DNA of 64,000 bases from Phycisphaera sp. (GTDB lineage Bacteria; Planctomycetota; Phycisphaerae; Phycisphaerales; Zrk34). The position numbers were made by a program, and so were the translations under genes. Below are positions 18,407 to 25,982 of this stretch, piece after piece. The notes under the pieces are model-generated. The model did not search any database and was not told where the DNA came from. It saw only the letters and a list, made by a program, of their open reading frames with translations. The DNA lies in assembly GCA_016125285.1 (NCBI GenBank), contig WGMA01000067.1:35696-99695 (forward strand), written 5' to 3'. Numbering within the stretch: position 1 is the stretch's first letter; the number at the start of each line of letters is the position of its first letter.

Positions 18407-18769
18407 ATGGGCGACCCGACAAAGAAACCGTTTAGTCTTCGTGCTGAGCAGATTCGCCCCCTCGCGACCGGGTACGGTGGATGCATCGCGACTGACATGA
18501 TCACCTGCGACGGACGTAAGGTTGCGTTCATGTATCGTGAAGCAACGGATCGAGACGTCGATAGTGGCTGGCGTTTCATGTCTGGCTACGAGTCGGATGA
18601 CTACATGAATGATCCGGACAATCACGCGGTGTACGATGTGAACACGATCGCAAACTACGACTCCGAGATTATTCCCCTTCTCGACGCGCCTGTTGGCTCC
18701 GCGTTCGAACGCGAGAATGGAACCGGCCCTTTCGTGGAGGTCCACGATTTCGGTCCGCCAACCGAGTAG
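18407..18769 (+). CDS. DUF2185 (Imm33-like) immunity-type protein
   Basis: 120 residues from the ATG at 18407, where family similarity begins (FSLRAEQIRPLATGYGGCIATD). An in-frame ATG at 18326 would add 27 unusual residues. Conserved family segments are VAFMYREATDRDVDSGWRF, DDPDN-like NDPDNHAVYDVNTIANYD and LLDAPVGSAFER. DUF2185 proteins are small cytoplasmic proteins often found as immunity partners of polymorphic toxins. No toxin gene is next to it. Base composition is clearly less GC-rich than in the neighbours, suggesting acquisition. It is followed five nt after its stop by a 27-nt motif that also follows the next small gene. Confidence 0.8.
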   Translation: MGDPTKKPFSLRAEQIRPLATGYGGCIATDMITCDGRKVAFMYREATDRDVDSGWRFMSGYESDDYMNDPDNHAVYDVNTIANYDSEIIPLLDAPVGSAFERENGTGPFVEVHDFGPPTE

Positions 18770-18774
18770 CACGA

Positions 18775-18801
18775 TAACCAACGGCCGCAGCTGACCGGCG
18801 A
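18775..18801 (+). repeat. Cassette-boundary-like motif, copy 1
   Basis: A 27-nt stretch beginning TAACCAACGG and ending GACCGGCGA. It matches 22 of 27 positions of the copy at 19228-19254. It begins 5 nt after the stop of the DUF2185 gene. The downstream segment contains AGCGGCCGCTTG, nearly complementary to CAACGGCCGC in the motif, so the DNA can form an imperfect hairpin as attC sites do. Confidence 0.5.
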
Positions 18802-18885
18802 CGCTCGCGATGGAAAATGAAGCGGCCGCTTGAACGCCTGCTCCCGCGGGCGGACTGCAATTGAGCCAATTTATTTTAGGCGACT

Positions 18886-19230
18886 ATGCACCCTTGTCCT
18901 GCATGTGGATTTCTGGTCTTCGCACAACTGCCAGGCAGCTACGACCTTTGTCCGATCTGCAACTGGGAGGACGACGACGTGCAACTCCGCTTCCCCATGA
19001 TGCGAGGCGGTGCTAATGGCGAGTCGCTATTTGAGTGGCAACAGCGCATCGTGAAGCAACTTCCACTTTCGCTCACCAAGCACGAGGCGTATATCCGTGA
19101 CCAAGGTTGGCGTCTGCTCCGGTTGGATGAGTGCCAAGATCCCTCGGGCATGCCGCAAACCGGTCGTGAGTATTTCGATGCGATCGACGCGCAGCCAGTT
19201 CATTACTATTGGCGTGAAGAACTCACTTAA
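18886..19230 (+). CDS. CPCC-family cysteine-rich protein
   Basis: 114 residues. It begins CPACGFLVFAQLPGSYDLCPICNWEDDDVQ, the hallmark of the Cys-rich CPCC family, in which the paired cysteines (CPAC and CPIC) probably bind zinc. The rest is helical and ends with YYWREEL. Family members are often found singly, or among immunity genes of toxin systems; the biochemical role is not known. The gene shares the lower GC content of the upstream DUF2185 gene. Its stop codon is the first base triplet of the second 27-nt motif. The ATG at 18886 is the only sensible start; the upstream Shine-Dalgarno is weak. Confidence 0.8.
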   Translation: MHPCPACGFLVFAQLPGSYDLCPICNWEDDDVQLRFPMMRGGANGESLFEWQQRIVKQLPLSLTKHEAYIRDQGWRLLRLDECQDPSGMPQTGREYFDAIDAQPVHYYWREELT

Positions 19231-19254
19231 CCACCGTCAGCGGTTGACCGGCGA
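19228..19254 (+). repeat. Cassette-boundary-like motif, copy 2
   Basis: It begins with the TAA stop of the CPCC gene and ends GACCGGCGA, with 22/27 identity to copy 1. The shared placement after two unrelated small genes is the main reason to suspect a gene-cassette structure. Confidence 0.5.
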
Positions 19255-19322
19255 TCGGGGCATTGGGGTAATGCGACGGCGGCGCTTGCATCTTCAGGCG
19301 GTTCGTCCCACACTCCCTCGCT

Positions 19323-20051
19323 ATGGCAAAATCAAAAAAGCAGCGTAGTCGTCGTCCGGATCAGCTTCGCCCGTTGAGCATCGAGCGCGGGTTTCCTACG
19401 AACGCGGCGGGGTCGGTGATGATCGCGATGGGGGAGACGCGTGTGTTGTGCACGGCGTCGATCTCGAGCGACACGCCGAAGTGGCTGCTCGACAAGGAGA
19501 CGGGGCAGCCGGCGCGGGGGTGGGTGACGGCGGAGTACAACATGATGCCGGGGTCGACGACGGACCGGAAGAAGCGGGGGCCGGACTCGCGCGGGACGGA
19601 GATCCAGCGGCTGATCGCGCGGTCGCTGCGGGCGGCGGTGGACCTGGACAAGATGCCGGGGCTGATGATCACGTGCGACTGCGACGTGATCAAGGCGGAC
19701 GGCGGGACGCGCACGGCGGCGATCACCGGCGCGTTCGTCGCGCTGGCCGACGCGATCGCCCACGCCCGGGCGGGCGGGCTGATCAACACGAACCCGATCC
19801 ACGGCCCGATCGCCGCGGTGTCGGTCGGCGTCATCGACGGCCAGGCGCACCTCGACCTCGACTACGCGCTCGACGTCCGCGCGGAGGTCGATATGAACGT
19901 GGTGATGAACCACAAGGGCCAGTTCGTCGAGGTGCAGGGCACCGGCGAGGCGGGCACGTTCACACGCGGTGAGTTGGACACGCTGCTGGACCTGGCGGGT
20001 AAGGGGATCAAGAAGCTGATTGGGGCGCAGCGGAAGGCGTTGAAGAAGTGA
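19323..20051 (+). CDS. rph: Ribonuclease PH
   Basis: 242 residues. This phosphate-dependent 3'-5' exoribonuclease trims tRNA 3' ends. Family signatures are clear: RPLSIERGFPTNAAGSVMI, GETRVLCTAS, GWVTAEYNMMPGST, RGTEIQRLIARSLRA, CDVIKADGGTRTAAITGA and VQGTGEAGTFTR. Normal length, with a basic N-terminus (MAKSKKQRSRR). It stands in its own transcription unit, separated from the immunity-like genes by the cassette motif. A stack of repeats and a terminator follow. Confidence 0.96.
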   Translation: MAKSKKQRSRRPDQLRPLSIERGFPTNAAGSVMIAMGETRVLCTASISSDTPKWLLDKETGQPARGWVTAEYNMMPGSTTDRKKRGPDSRGTEIQRLIARSLRAAVDLDKMPGLMITCDCDVIKADGGTRTAAITGAFVALADAIAHARAGGLINTNPIHGPIAAVSVGVIDGQAHLDLDYALDVRAEVDMNVVMNHKGQFVEVQGTGEAGTFTRGELDTLLDLAGKGIKKLIGAQRKALKK

Positions 20052-20052
20052 T

Positions 20053-20127
20053 GGGTGGCACTGGCGGCTTGTCCGCCAGTGAACTGCATGTGTCCATGCA
20101 CTGGCGGGCGAGCCGCCAGTGGCACCC
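20053..20127. repeat. Double CACTGGCGG inverted repeat
   Basis: Two hairpins, CACTGGCGG/CCGCCAGTG and CACTGGCGGGC/GCCGCCAGTG, lie side by side. The outer arms also pair with each other (about 16 of 18 bp). It starts immediately after the rph stop codon. Confidence 0.75.
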
Positions 20128-20155
20128 GCGCGGTTTGCCGTGTGACCGGCGTGAT

Positions 20156-20190
20156 CCCTCACCCTAACCCTCTCCCGGTGGGAGAGGGGA
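20156..20190. repeat. CCCTCACCCTAACCCTCTCCC-type repeat
   Basis: It contains CCTCTCCC pairing with GGGAGAGG around a short GGT loop. The same type of element is scattered in many bacterial genomes between genes. Confidence 0.6.
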
Positions 20191-20195
20191 AAGAA

Positions 20196-20221
20196 AAAAC
20201 CGCGACGATTGTCGCGGTTTT
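20196..20221. terminator. Bidirectional terminator of rph and the DUF2203 gene
   Basis: An 11-bp stem (AAAACCGCGAC / GTCGCGGTTTT) with a GATT loop; T-runs are formed by the stem ends in both directions. It lies between two convergent genes. Confidence 0.8.
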
Positions 20222-20246
20222 CGTGAGTCATTCATGTTCGCGGTGA

Positions 20247-20699
20247 TCAGCCGGTGGCCTGGGTCTGCTTCTTGAGCAGGGCGATGTCTTTTCGGCCGCC
20301 GAAGCCGGCGTCGGTTTCGTGCCAGTGGGCGATCTTGTCTTCGCCGGCCTTCCAGCAGAGGTAGACCTCGCGGCCGTCGTGCTGGGCGGGGAAATCGATC
20401 AGGCCCTGGTCGTAGTCCTTGAGCTCGACGCCGACGGCGGACAGCTCGTCGACGTAGGCGTTGAGGGTGCGGACGAGGGCGTCGTACTCGCGGCGGATGC
20501 GTTCCTCGGCGGCGAAGTCTTCCTCTTCGGCCTGCGTCGGTTTTTCCATCCGCTGCTGCTGCGCCATGGCTTTGCGGTAGGTGGCGACGATGTCTTGAAC
20601 CACGCGGGAGACGTACGGCAGCGCGCGCTCGGCTTCGGCGAGCGTGAAGTACCTGCGGCCGGAATCCGCGACGCGTTGTGTCTTCACGGGTGTGGTCAT
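20247..20699 (-). CDS. DUF2203 family protein
   Basis: 150 residues. It matches the DUF2203 pattern: RYFTLAEAERALPYVSRVV at the start, a central charged helical hairpin (about 45-95), and GVELKDYDQGLIDFPAQHDGREVYLCWKAGEDKIAHWHETDAGFGGRK at the end. The role of the family is not known. The C-terminal His/Asp/Glu-rich segment could bind a metal or ligand. GGAGG lies 11 nt before the ATG. It is monocistronic, between the rph terminator and a 150-bp gap upstream. Confidence 0.85.
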   Translation of the reverse strand: MTTPVKTQRVADSGRRYFTLAEAERALPYVSRVVQDIVATYRKAMAQQQRMEKPTQAEEEDFAAEERIRREYDALVRTLNAYVDELSAVGVELKDYDQGLIDFPAQHDGREVYLCWKAGEDKIAHWHETDAGFGGRKDIALLKKQTQATG

Positions 20700-20853
20700 T
20701 TTCTACGTACCTCCAGGACATGCTTCCGTGCGACCTGTGTGTTCATTATCCGTGACAATTGCGCGCAGTCAAACGCAAAGAGTTACACGCGACAGGTCGC
20801 CGCGACGTTAATACGTCTTGACAACATCGGCGGTTCCCGTCGCCGCTTTAGAT

Positions 20854-21942
20854 TCACACGTTGAACAGGAAGTGACACACGTCTCCGTCGGCCATGACGT
20901 AGGTCTTGCCCTCGGATCGCATCTTCCCGGCGGACTTGATCGCGGCCTCGGTCTTGTACTGCTCGAGGTCGGCGACGTTGTAGACCTCGGCGCGGATGAA
21001 GCCGCGCTCGAAATCGGTGTGGATGACGCCGGCGGCCTGCGGGGCGGTGGCGCCGATGGGGATCGTCCAGGCCCGGATCTCTTTCGGGCCGGCGGTGAAG
21101 TAGCTCTGGAGGCCCAGCAGCTTGTAGACGCCTCGGGCGACGGTGGCGAGGGCGGGTTCGGTCATGCCGAGCGACTCGAGCATTTCGGCCTTGTCGGCGT
21201 CGTCGAGCTCGGCGAGCTCGGATTCGATCTTGGCGCAGACCTTGACGACCTCGCCGCCGTTTTCCTCGGCGTATTTGCGGACCGCGGCGACGTGGGCGTT
21301 GTCCTGGATCATCGCGTCCTCGTCGACGTTGGCGACGTAGAGGACGCGTTTGGCGGTGATGAAGCCGAGCGACTTGAGGGCCTTGGCCTCGTCGGGGTTG
21401 AACTCGAGGGATCGGATGGGCCTGCCGGCGGAGAGGACCTCGAGGCAGCGTTCGAGCAGGGCGACGCGGGCCTTGGCGTCCTTGTCGCCGGTGCGGGCGT
21501 TGCGGCGGGCCTTGTCGATAGCGGACTCGACGACCTGCAGATCGGCGAGCATGAGCTCGGTCTCGATGATGTCGATGTCGCGGAGGGGATCGACCGAGCC
21601 GTCGACGTGGATCACGTCGCTGTCCTCAAAGCATCGGACGACGTGGGCGATGGCGTCGACCTGGCGGATGTGGGTCAGGAACTTGTTGCCGAGGCCTTCA
21701 CCCTCACTGGCGCCCTTGACGAGGCCGGCGATGTCGACGAGGCGGAGCACGGCGGGGAGGATCTGCTCGGTCTTGATGTGCTCGTTGATGGTCTGCAGCC
21801 GGCTGTCGGGGACGGTGACGACGCCGACGTTGGGCTCGATGGTGCAGAACGGGTAGTTCTTGGCCTCGATGCCCGCGGCGGTCAGCGCGTTGAACAGCGT
21901 GCTCTTGCCGACGTTCGGTAATCCGACGATTCCTGCTTCCAT
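20854..21942 (-). CDS. ychF: YchF/OLA1-type ATPase
   Basis: 362 residues from the ATG at 21942 ([18 protein letters not shown]). An in-frame start further up would add an unlikely leader. An Obg-like P-loop NTPase that prefers ATP and binds ribosomes. Motifs: GLPNVGKS (P loop), switch I and [20 protein letters not shown] (G3), an altered YVANVDED in place of NKxD (which fits ATP preference), a coiled-coil insert (about 130-200), and a C-terminal TGS domain ending [14 protein letters not shown]. It is followed on the same strand... upstream by aat, 117 bp apart with an inverted repeat in between. Confidence 0.95.
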   Translation of the reverse strand: MEAGIVGLPNVGKSTLFNALTAAGIEAKNYPFCTIEPNVGVVTVPDSRLQTINEHIKTEQILPAVLRLVDIAGLVKGASEGEGLGNKFLTHIRQVDAIAHVVRCFEDSDVIHVDGSVDPLRDIDIIETELMLADLQVVESAIDKARRNARTGDKDAKARVALLERCLEVLSAGRPIRSLEFNPDEAKALKSLGFITAKRVLYVANVDEDAMIQDNAHVAAVRKYAEENGGEVVKVCAKIESELAELDDADKAEMLESLGMTEPALATVARGVYKLLGLQSYFTAGPKEIRAWTIPIGATAPQAAGVIHTDFERGFIRAEVYNVADLEQYKTEAAIKSAGKMRSEGKTYVMADGDVCHFLFNV

Positions 21943-21994
21943 GGGGCGGGAATCGTACCGCAGCGGCGAGCGGGATAGCAAATCGGCGGGGAGG

Positions 21995-22050
21995 TTGAAC
22001 CACAGGGGCACGGAGAAGCAGCCTCTGTGTCTCTGTGCCTCTGTGGTTCA
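21995..22050. repeat. CCACAGGGGCAC...CTGTGGTTCA inverted repeat
   Basis: Arms TTGAACCACAGGGGCACGGAG and CTCTGTGCCTCTGTGGTTCA pair almost fully. It lies between aat and ychF. The same words recur at 27484-27672. Confidence 0.75.
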
Positions 22051-22059
22051 GTTCGGGCT

Positions 22060-22692
22060 TCACCACGTCGCGTCGATCTGCAGGGCCTCTTCGAGTCGGC
22101 GGAGGTAATCCTTGCGGCGGATGTCGACGGTGCCGAACTGCGACATGTGGGGGCTGTTGATCTGGGCGTCGAGCAGCGTGAAGCCGCGGTCGTTGAGGTG
22201 GTCGACGAGGTGGGCGAGGCAGACCTTCGAGGCGTCGGTGCCGCCGAGTTCGGGTCGGTGGAACATGGACTCGCCGAAGAACGCGCCGCCGAGGGCGATG
22301 CCGTAGAGCCCGCCGACGAGCTCGCCGTCCTTCCACGCCTCGACGGAGTGGGCGAGGCCGAGGTGGTGCAGCTGCGTAAAGGCCTCGACGATGTCGTCGT
22401 TGATCCACGTGTCGGGGTGGCCGGGCCGCGGGTGGGAACAGGCGGTGATCACGTCGCGGAAGGCGGTGTCGTGCTGGACGTTGAAGGCGCCGTTGCGCAG
22501 CTTCTTGCGGATGTTGGTCGAGCAGCGGAAGCCGTCGAGCGGCAGCACGGCGCGCGGGTCGGGGCTGAACCACTCGACGCCCCGGCTGTGCCGCGTCCGC
22601 GCCATCGGGAACACGCCCTGGCAGTACGCGGCGACCAGCAGCTGCGGCGTCAGCTCGAGGTCCTCGGGTTTTTGTCGCTTTCGGCCGAGCAT
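22060..22692 (-). CDS. aat: Leucyl/phenylalanyl-tRNA-protein transferase
   Basis: 210 residues. It transfers Leu or Phe from tRNA to the N-terminus of proteins with Arg or Lys at position 1, tagging them for ClpS/ClpAP degradation (N-end rule). Signatures: AYCQGVFPMA, WFSPDPRAVLPLD, TWINDDIVEAFTQLHHLGLAHSVEAW, LVGGLYGIALGGAFFGESMF, and LLDAQINSPHMSQFGTVDIRRKDY. Normal length. ychF follows on the same strand, and the next gene upstream is divergent. ClpS and ClpA are not in the window. Confidence 0.95.
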   Translation of the reverse strand: MLGRKRQKPEDLELTPQLLVAAYCQGVFPMARTRHSRGVEWFSPDPRAVLPLDGFRCSTNIRKKLRNGAFNVQHDTAFRDVITACSHPRPGHPDTWINDDIVEAFTQLHHLGLAHSVEAWKDGELVGGLYGIALGGAFFGESMFHRPELGGTDASKVCLAHLVDHLNDRGFTLLDAQINSPHMSQFGTVDIRRKDYLRRLEEALQIDATW

Positions 22693-22738
22693 GACACGTC
22701 ATTGTACGCCACGGCGGGCGGGGGTCGCGGCAAAACTA

Positions 22739-22767
22739 TTGAATCGCCGGGGCCCCGGAGCTAGCAT
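22739..22767 (+). promoter_or_regulatory. Candidate promoter of the SpoIIE-STAS unit
   Basis: TTGAAT at 22739-22744, a 17-nt spacer and TAGCAT at 22762-22767. The spacer holds a GGGGCCCC palindrome that could be an operator. Transcription would start about 25 nt before the ATG at 22800. Confidence 0.4.
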
Positions 22768-22799
22768 GGATCAAAGGCTTTTCCTGGCGAGGTGGAGGC

Positions 22800-23078
22800 A
22801 TGTTTCAGGAAAGCGAAATCATCTGTCTTATTGTCGCGGTTCCCCTGAGCGTCGCCACGCTGGTGATGTGTCGGCGGACGGACGCGCCTTACGCGCGGGT
22901 TGTGCTGCTGGCGGTGGTGTTCGCGCTGGGCGCGGCGACGTTCACCGTGCTGGAGGACGTGATCTGGGGTCCGGTGTTCAATGCACTGGAGCACGTGTGC
23001 TACGCGCTGACGGGGCTGAGCCTCGCCTGGGGATGCTGGCTCGCTGTTGGGGTCGAGCCGCAGCAGGGGGACACGTGA
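22800..23078 (+). CDS. Small three-helix membrane protein, partner of the SpoIIE-STAS protein
   Basis: 92 residues with three predicted membrane helices (about 6-22, 32-54, 65-83). GGAGG is only one nt from the ATG. Its stop overlaps the ATG of the next gene (TGATG), so the two are translationally coupled. Helix 2-3 (FTVLEDVIWGPVFNALEHVCYALTG) resembles the membrane part of the next protein (VTTANALEHLGVTAAFDPVEDVAEV). This suggests a shared sensor fold, perhaps a heterodimer. No known family is recognised. It is inferred to sense or tether at the membrane. Confidence 0.7.
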   Translation: MFQESEIICLIVAVPLSVATLVMCRRTDAPYARVVLLAVVFALGAATFTVLEDVIWGPVFNALEHVCYALTGLSLAWGCWLAVGVEPQQGDT

Positions 23079-24760
23079 TGCACGCCGACTGGGTCGCGGT
23101 GCTGGACGTGTTCGCGGCGCTGGCGTCGATGGCGGCGATGGCGACGATCCCGTTCATCCCCGCCGAGCGGTTCGGCGTGTCGGCCCGACGGATCCTGGCC
23201 GTGGCGGTGACCCTCTACACGTTCGTCACCACGGCCAACGCGCTGGAGCACCTCGGCGTCACCGCGGCGTTCGATCCCGTCGAGGACGTCGCCGAGGTGA
23301 TGTTCTTCCCGTTCGTGCTGTTCTTCTTCTACGCGGTGCGGCTGTGGTCCGAGACGCAGCAGCGGCTCGCCGCGGAGCGCCACCTGCGTGAGCTGAACGG
23401 TGTGCTGGAGTCGACCGAGCAGGTCAACCGTCTGCTGGCCGACCAGGCGGACCTGATCCAGGAGGACTTCTCGCGCGCCGCGGAGATTCATCGCACGCTG
23501 CTGCCGCGCGACGCGCCGGACATCGCCGGCGTGTCGGTCTGCGCGATCTACCGGCCGTCGCACCACGTCGGCGGCGACCTGTACGACATCGTCCGCCTCG
23601 ACGACCGCTACGTCGGCATCTACGTCGCCGACGCGACGGGTCACGGCGTGGCGGCGGCGATGCTCGCGATGATGTTCAAGAACCGCCTGCGCCTGTGGGA
23701 CGCCGACGCGGGCGTGCCGCTGCCGCCGGCGCGGGTGATGGCGGACGTCAACGTCTGGCTGGCCGAGCGGTGCCAGGGGCCGGGCATGTTCGTCACCGCG
23801 GCGTACGGCGTGCTGGACACGCGGACGCACCGGCTGACGGTCGCCTCCGCGGGGCACCCGCCGGTGGTGCTGCACCGCCGATCGGGCGACGGCGAGGTGT
23901 TGGAGGTCCGCGCGACGGGTCCGGCGCTGGGGCTGTCGAGCGACGCGTGGTTCGGCGAGGTGCAGGTCGACCTGAAGCCGGACGATCGGCTGATGATGTA
24001 CACCGACGGGTTGAGCGGCGTGAACGATCGGCGCGGCGCGACGGCGGTGGAGCGGGTGACCGACGCGTTGAAGCGCCGGTCGCTCGACGGCATGGAGGTG
24101 CTGCACGCCGTGCTGGGGTCGTGCAACGGCACGTCGGGCGACGACGTGACGCTGCTGCTGGTGGAGCTGCGGTCGGCGCCGTCGCGGATGGACAACGTCG
24201 AGCCGGTCGCGCCCGCCGAGCCGGTCGCGGCGAAGCAGGCGGACTCGGCGCGATGCCGCATCGCCACGGGGCGTTCGGAACGCGGGATCATGGTGCGGCT
24301 GGAGGGCGTGGGGCAGTGGACCTACGCCGCGCGGTTCCATGACGTCGGCATGACCGGCATCCGCGAGGCGCTGGACGACGACGTGAGGCTGATCTTCGAG
24401 TTCGCCGACTGCGTGCACCTCGACAGCACGTTCCTGGGCACGATCCACGAGCTGGCGGCGTCGGCCGAGACGTGCGGCGTCGAGGTCATGATGCAGGACG
24501 TCTCGCCGTGCCTGCGCGGGCTGTTCGAGGAGCTGGGCATGGACCGCGTGCTGCGACACGTCACCTCGACCCGCACGCCGATGCCGACCGAGATGACGTG
24601 GATCGAAGACGCCGCCGACATGCAGCGAGGCCAGCAGCGTGTGCTGTTCGCTCACGAAGCACTGGCGGCGCTGAACGAAGGCAACCGCGAGCAGTTCGGC
24701 AAGCTCGTCGAAGCGCTGCGTACCGAGATCCGCGGGCAGTCGGGCAAGCTGATGCACTGA
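23078..24760 (+). CDS. Membrane SpoIIE-type phosphatase fused to a STAS domain
   Basis: 560 residues from the ATG at 23078. Domains: three N-terminal membrane helices (about 7-90), a coiled linker (95-135), a PP2C/SpoIIE serine phosphatase (about 140-365) with metal-binding Asp motifs VGGDLYDI, DATGHGVAAAML and GDDVTLLL, a Pro/Ala linker, and a STAS domain (about 400-500, LIFEFADCVHLDSTFLGTIHEL). STAS proteins are normally substrates of such phosphatases in partner-switching control of sigma factors. Ser in the DST motif (HLDSTFLG) would be the phosphorylation site. A helical tail ends the chain. No switch kinase gene (RsbW-like) is adjacent. Confidence 0.88.
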   Translation: MHADWVAVLDVFAALASMAAMATIPFIPAERFGVSARRILAVAVTLYTFVTTANALEHLGVTAAFDPVEDVAEVMFFPFVLFFFYAVRLWSETQQRLAAERHLRELNGVLESTEQVNRLLADQADLIQEDFSRAAEIHRTLLPRDAPDIAGVSVCAIYRPSHHVGGDLYDIVRLDDRYVGIYVADATGHGVAAAMLAMMFKNRLRLWDADAGVPLPPARVMADVNVWLAERCQGPGMFVTAAYGVLDTRTHRLTVASAGHPPVVLHRRSGDGEVLEVRATGPALGLSSDAWFGEVQVDLKPDDRLMMYTDGLSGVNDRRGATAVERVTDALKRRSLDGMEVLHAVLGSCNGTSGDDVTLLLVELRSAPSRMDNVEPVAPAEPVAAKQADSARCRIATGRSERGIMVRLEGVGQWTYAARFHDVGMTGIREALDDDVRLIFEFADCVHLDSTFLGTIHELAASAETCGVEVMMQDVSPCLRGLFEELGMDRVLRHVTSTRTPMPTEMTWIEDAADMQRGQQRVLFAHEALAALNEGNREQFGKLVEALRTEIRGQSGKLMH

Positions 24761-24782
24761 ACTGATGCACTGACACGTCAGC

Positions 24783-24893
24783 TCCGCCGGGAGCGCCAAG
24801 GCGTATGGATGAGGCAATCCGGAAGGCAGGAATCGAGCGATTCCTTTCCAAGCAAATGATGATTGAGCCCTTGGCGCTCCTGGCGGCGCTGGC
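24783..24893. repeat. Imperfect GAGCGCCAAGG inverted repeat
   Basis: CGCCGGGAGCGCCAAGG near 24787 pairs with CCTTGGCGCTCCTGGCG near 24871, leaving a loop of about 70 nt. It separates the convergent phosphatase and AraC genes and could act as a weak terminator on both strands. Confidence 0.55.
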
Positions 24894-24895
24894 GG

Positions 24896-25786
24896 TCAGG
24901 GGCCGGCGACGCGCTTGCGGTAGTCGAGCGGGCTCTCGCCGTGCTCGCCGGTGAACGCGCGGTAGAAGGTGGACAGATCGCCGTAGCCGCACTCGAAGGC
25001 GATGGACGTGACGGTGCGATGGGTCTGCGCGAGCAGGCGACGCGCATGTCGCAGGCGCAGCGCCTTGACGTGGTTCAGCCAGGTCGCCCCCGCGTGACGC
25101 TTGAACAGCTCGGTGAACCGCCGGCGGCTCATGCCCAGACGCTCGGCCTCGGCGTCGAGGCTCGTCGATTCGTAAAACCGGTGCTCGAGCTCGTCGATGT
25201 AACGGCGCATCGCGTCATCCGGATCGTTCTTCGGTGTTGGCGTGCCTGCTGTTGTTATTGCGTCGCGCGCGGCCCCGGTCGCTTGCCTCTTCGCCCCCCG
25301 CACGCCCAGTTGCTCGATCAGCGCCAGCGTCTGCAGCGCGAGTCCCGCGAGGTGCGCCCGCCGCCCCGGCGTGTCGGTCGACTGCACGTACAGCATCCGC
25401 CGCAGCAGGTCGCGCAGCCGGCCGCCCGCCGAGTCGCCCGGCGTCACCGTGCCGCACGGCATCCGCTCGCCCAGCGCCGCGTCCGCCGTCGCCCATACGC
25501 CCGGCCGAACGCACATCGCGTACAGCGACATCGCGGCGCGCGGCGCGTCCTCCACGCGGTTCGTCCGCCCGATCGGCACGATCACCACGTCGCCCGCCGC
25601 GCACGCGTGCGGCTCACCGTCGATCCACACACGCCCGCCACCGCTCAGCACGTACAACGCCTTGGCGAAGTCGTGCCGCCGGTCCGCCATGTGAAAGTCG
25701 TCGGCGTGATGGCTCTCGAACACGCTCACGCCCCAGTCCGGCACCCGCTCGTCCCGCGGCCCGCTCGTTCTCCGTAACTCACCCAT
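24896..25786 (-). CDS. AraC-family transcription regulator
   Basis: 296 residues. The N-terminal half (about 30-110) is a cupin-type ligand-sensing fold (HDFAKALYVLSGGGRVWIDGE, AGDVVIVPIG). The C-terminal 100 residues are the AraC DNA-binding domain with two helix-turn-helix units: SLDAEAERLGMSRRRFTELFKRHAG and SIAFECGYGDLSTFYRAFTGEHGESPLDYRKR. AGGAAGG lies 8 nt before the ATG at 25786. It is divergent from the Old Yellow Enzyme gene, with three phased direct repeats in between, so it probably controls that gene. A 16-bp word found twice before metH lies inside the linker coding sequence (25279-25294). Confidence 0.9.
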   Translation of the reverse strand: MGELRRTSGPRDERVPDWGVSVFESHHADDFHMADRRHDFAKALYVLSGGGRVWIDGEPHACAAGDVVIVPIGRTNRVEDAPRAAMSLYAMCVRPGVWATADAALGERMPCGTVTPGDSAGGRLRDLLRRMLYVQSTDTPGRRAHLAGLALQTLALIEQLGVRGAKRQATGAARDAITTAGTPTPKNDPDDAMRRYIDELEHRFYESTSLDAEAERLGMSRRRFTELFKRHAGATWLNHVKALRLRHARRLLAQTHRTVTSIAFECGYGDLSTFYRAFTGEHGESPLDYRKRVAGP

Positions 25787-25805
25787 CCATCATGCCTTCC
25801 TAAAG

Positions 25806-25827
25806 CCCGGGGCAGGCCTGCCCCGGG
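25806..25827. repeat. Perfect 22-bp GC palindrome
   Basis: CCCGGGGCAGG followed by its own reverse complement, 20 bp upstream of the AraC start. It may be a dyad operator or a hairpin in the AraC leader. Confidence 0.65.
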
Positions 25828-25846
25828 GGTTCCCGTCACCCGCGCC

Positions 25847-25912
25847 GCCCGATTCTCAACCCTCACCCGCCCGATTTTCAACCCAATCCTGCCCGATCCG
25901 CAAAGCCATCAA
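25847..25912. promoter_or_regulatory. Three 22-bp-phased direct repeats, likely AraC operators
   Basis: GCCCGATTCTCAACCC at 25847, GCCCGATTTTCAACCC at 25869 and GCCCGATCCGCAAAGC at 25891 start exactly 22 bp apart, so all lie on one face of the helix. The third ends next to where the -35 of the downstream gene would be: TATACA at 25931-25936 is a plausible -10, with no consensus -35. This arrangement suits activation by the divergent AraC protein. Confidence 0.65.
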
Positions 25913-25982
25913 TACACGTCATATCAATAATATACACATCACAAGCGTGAAACACGTCACTCGTTTCACCAAGGAGCACACG

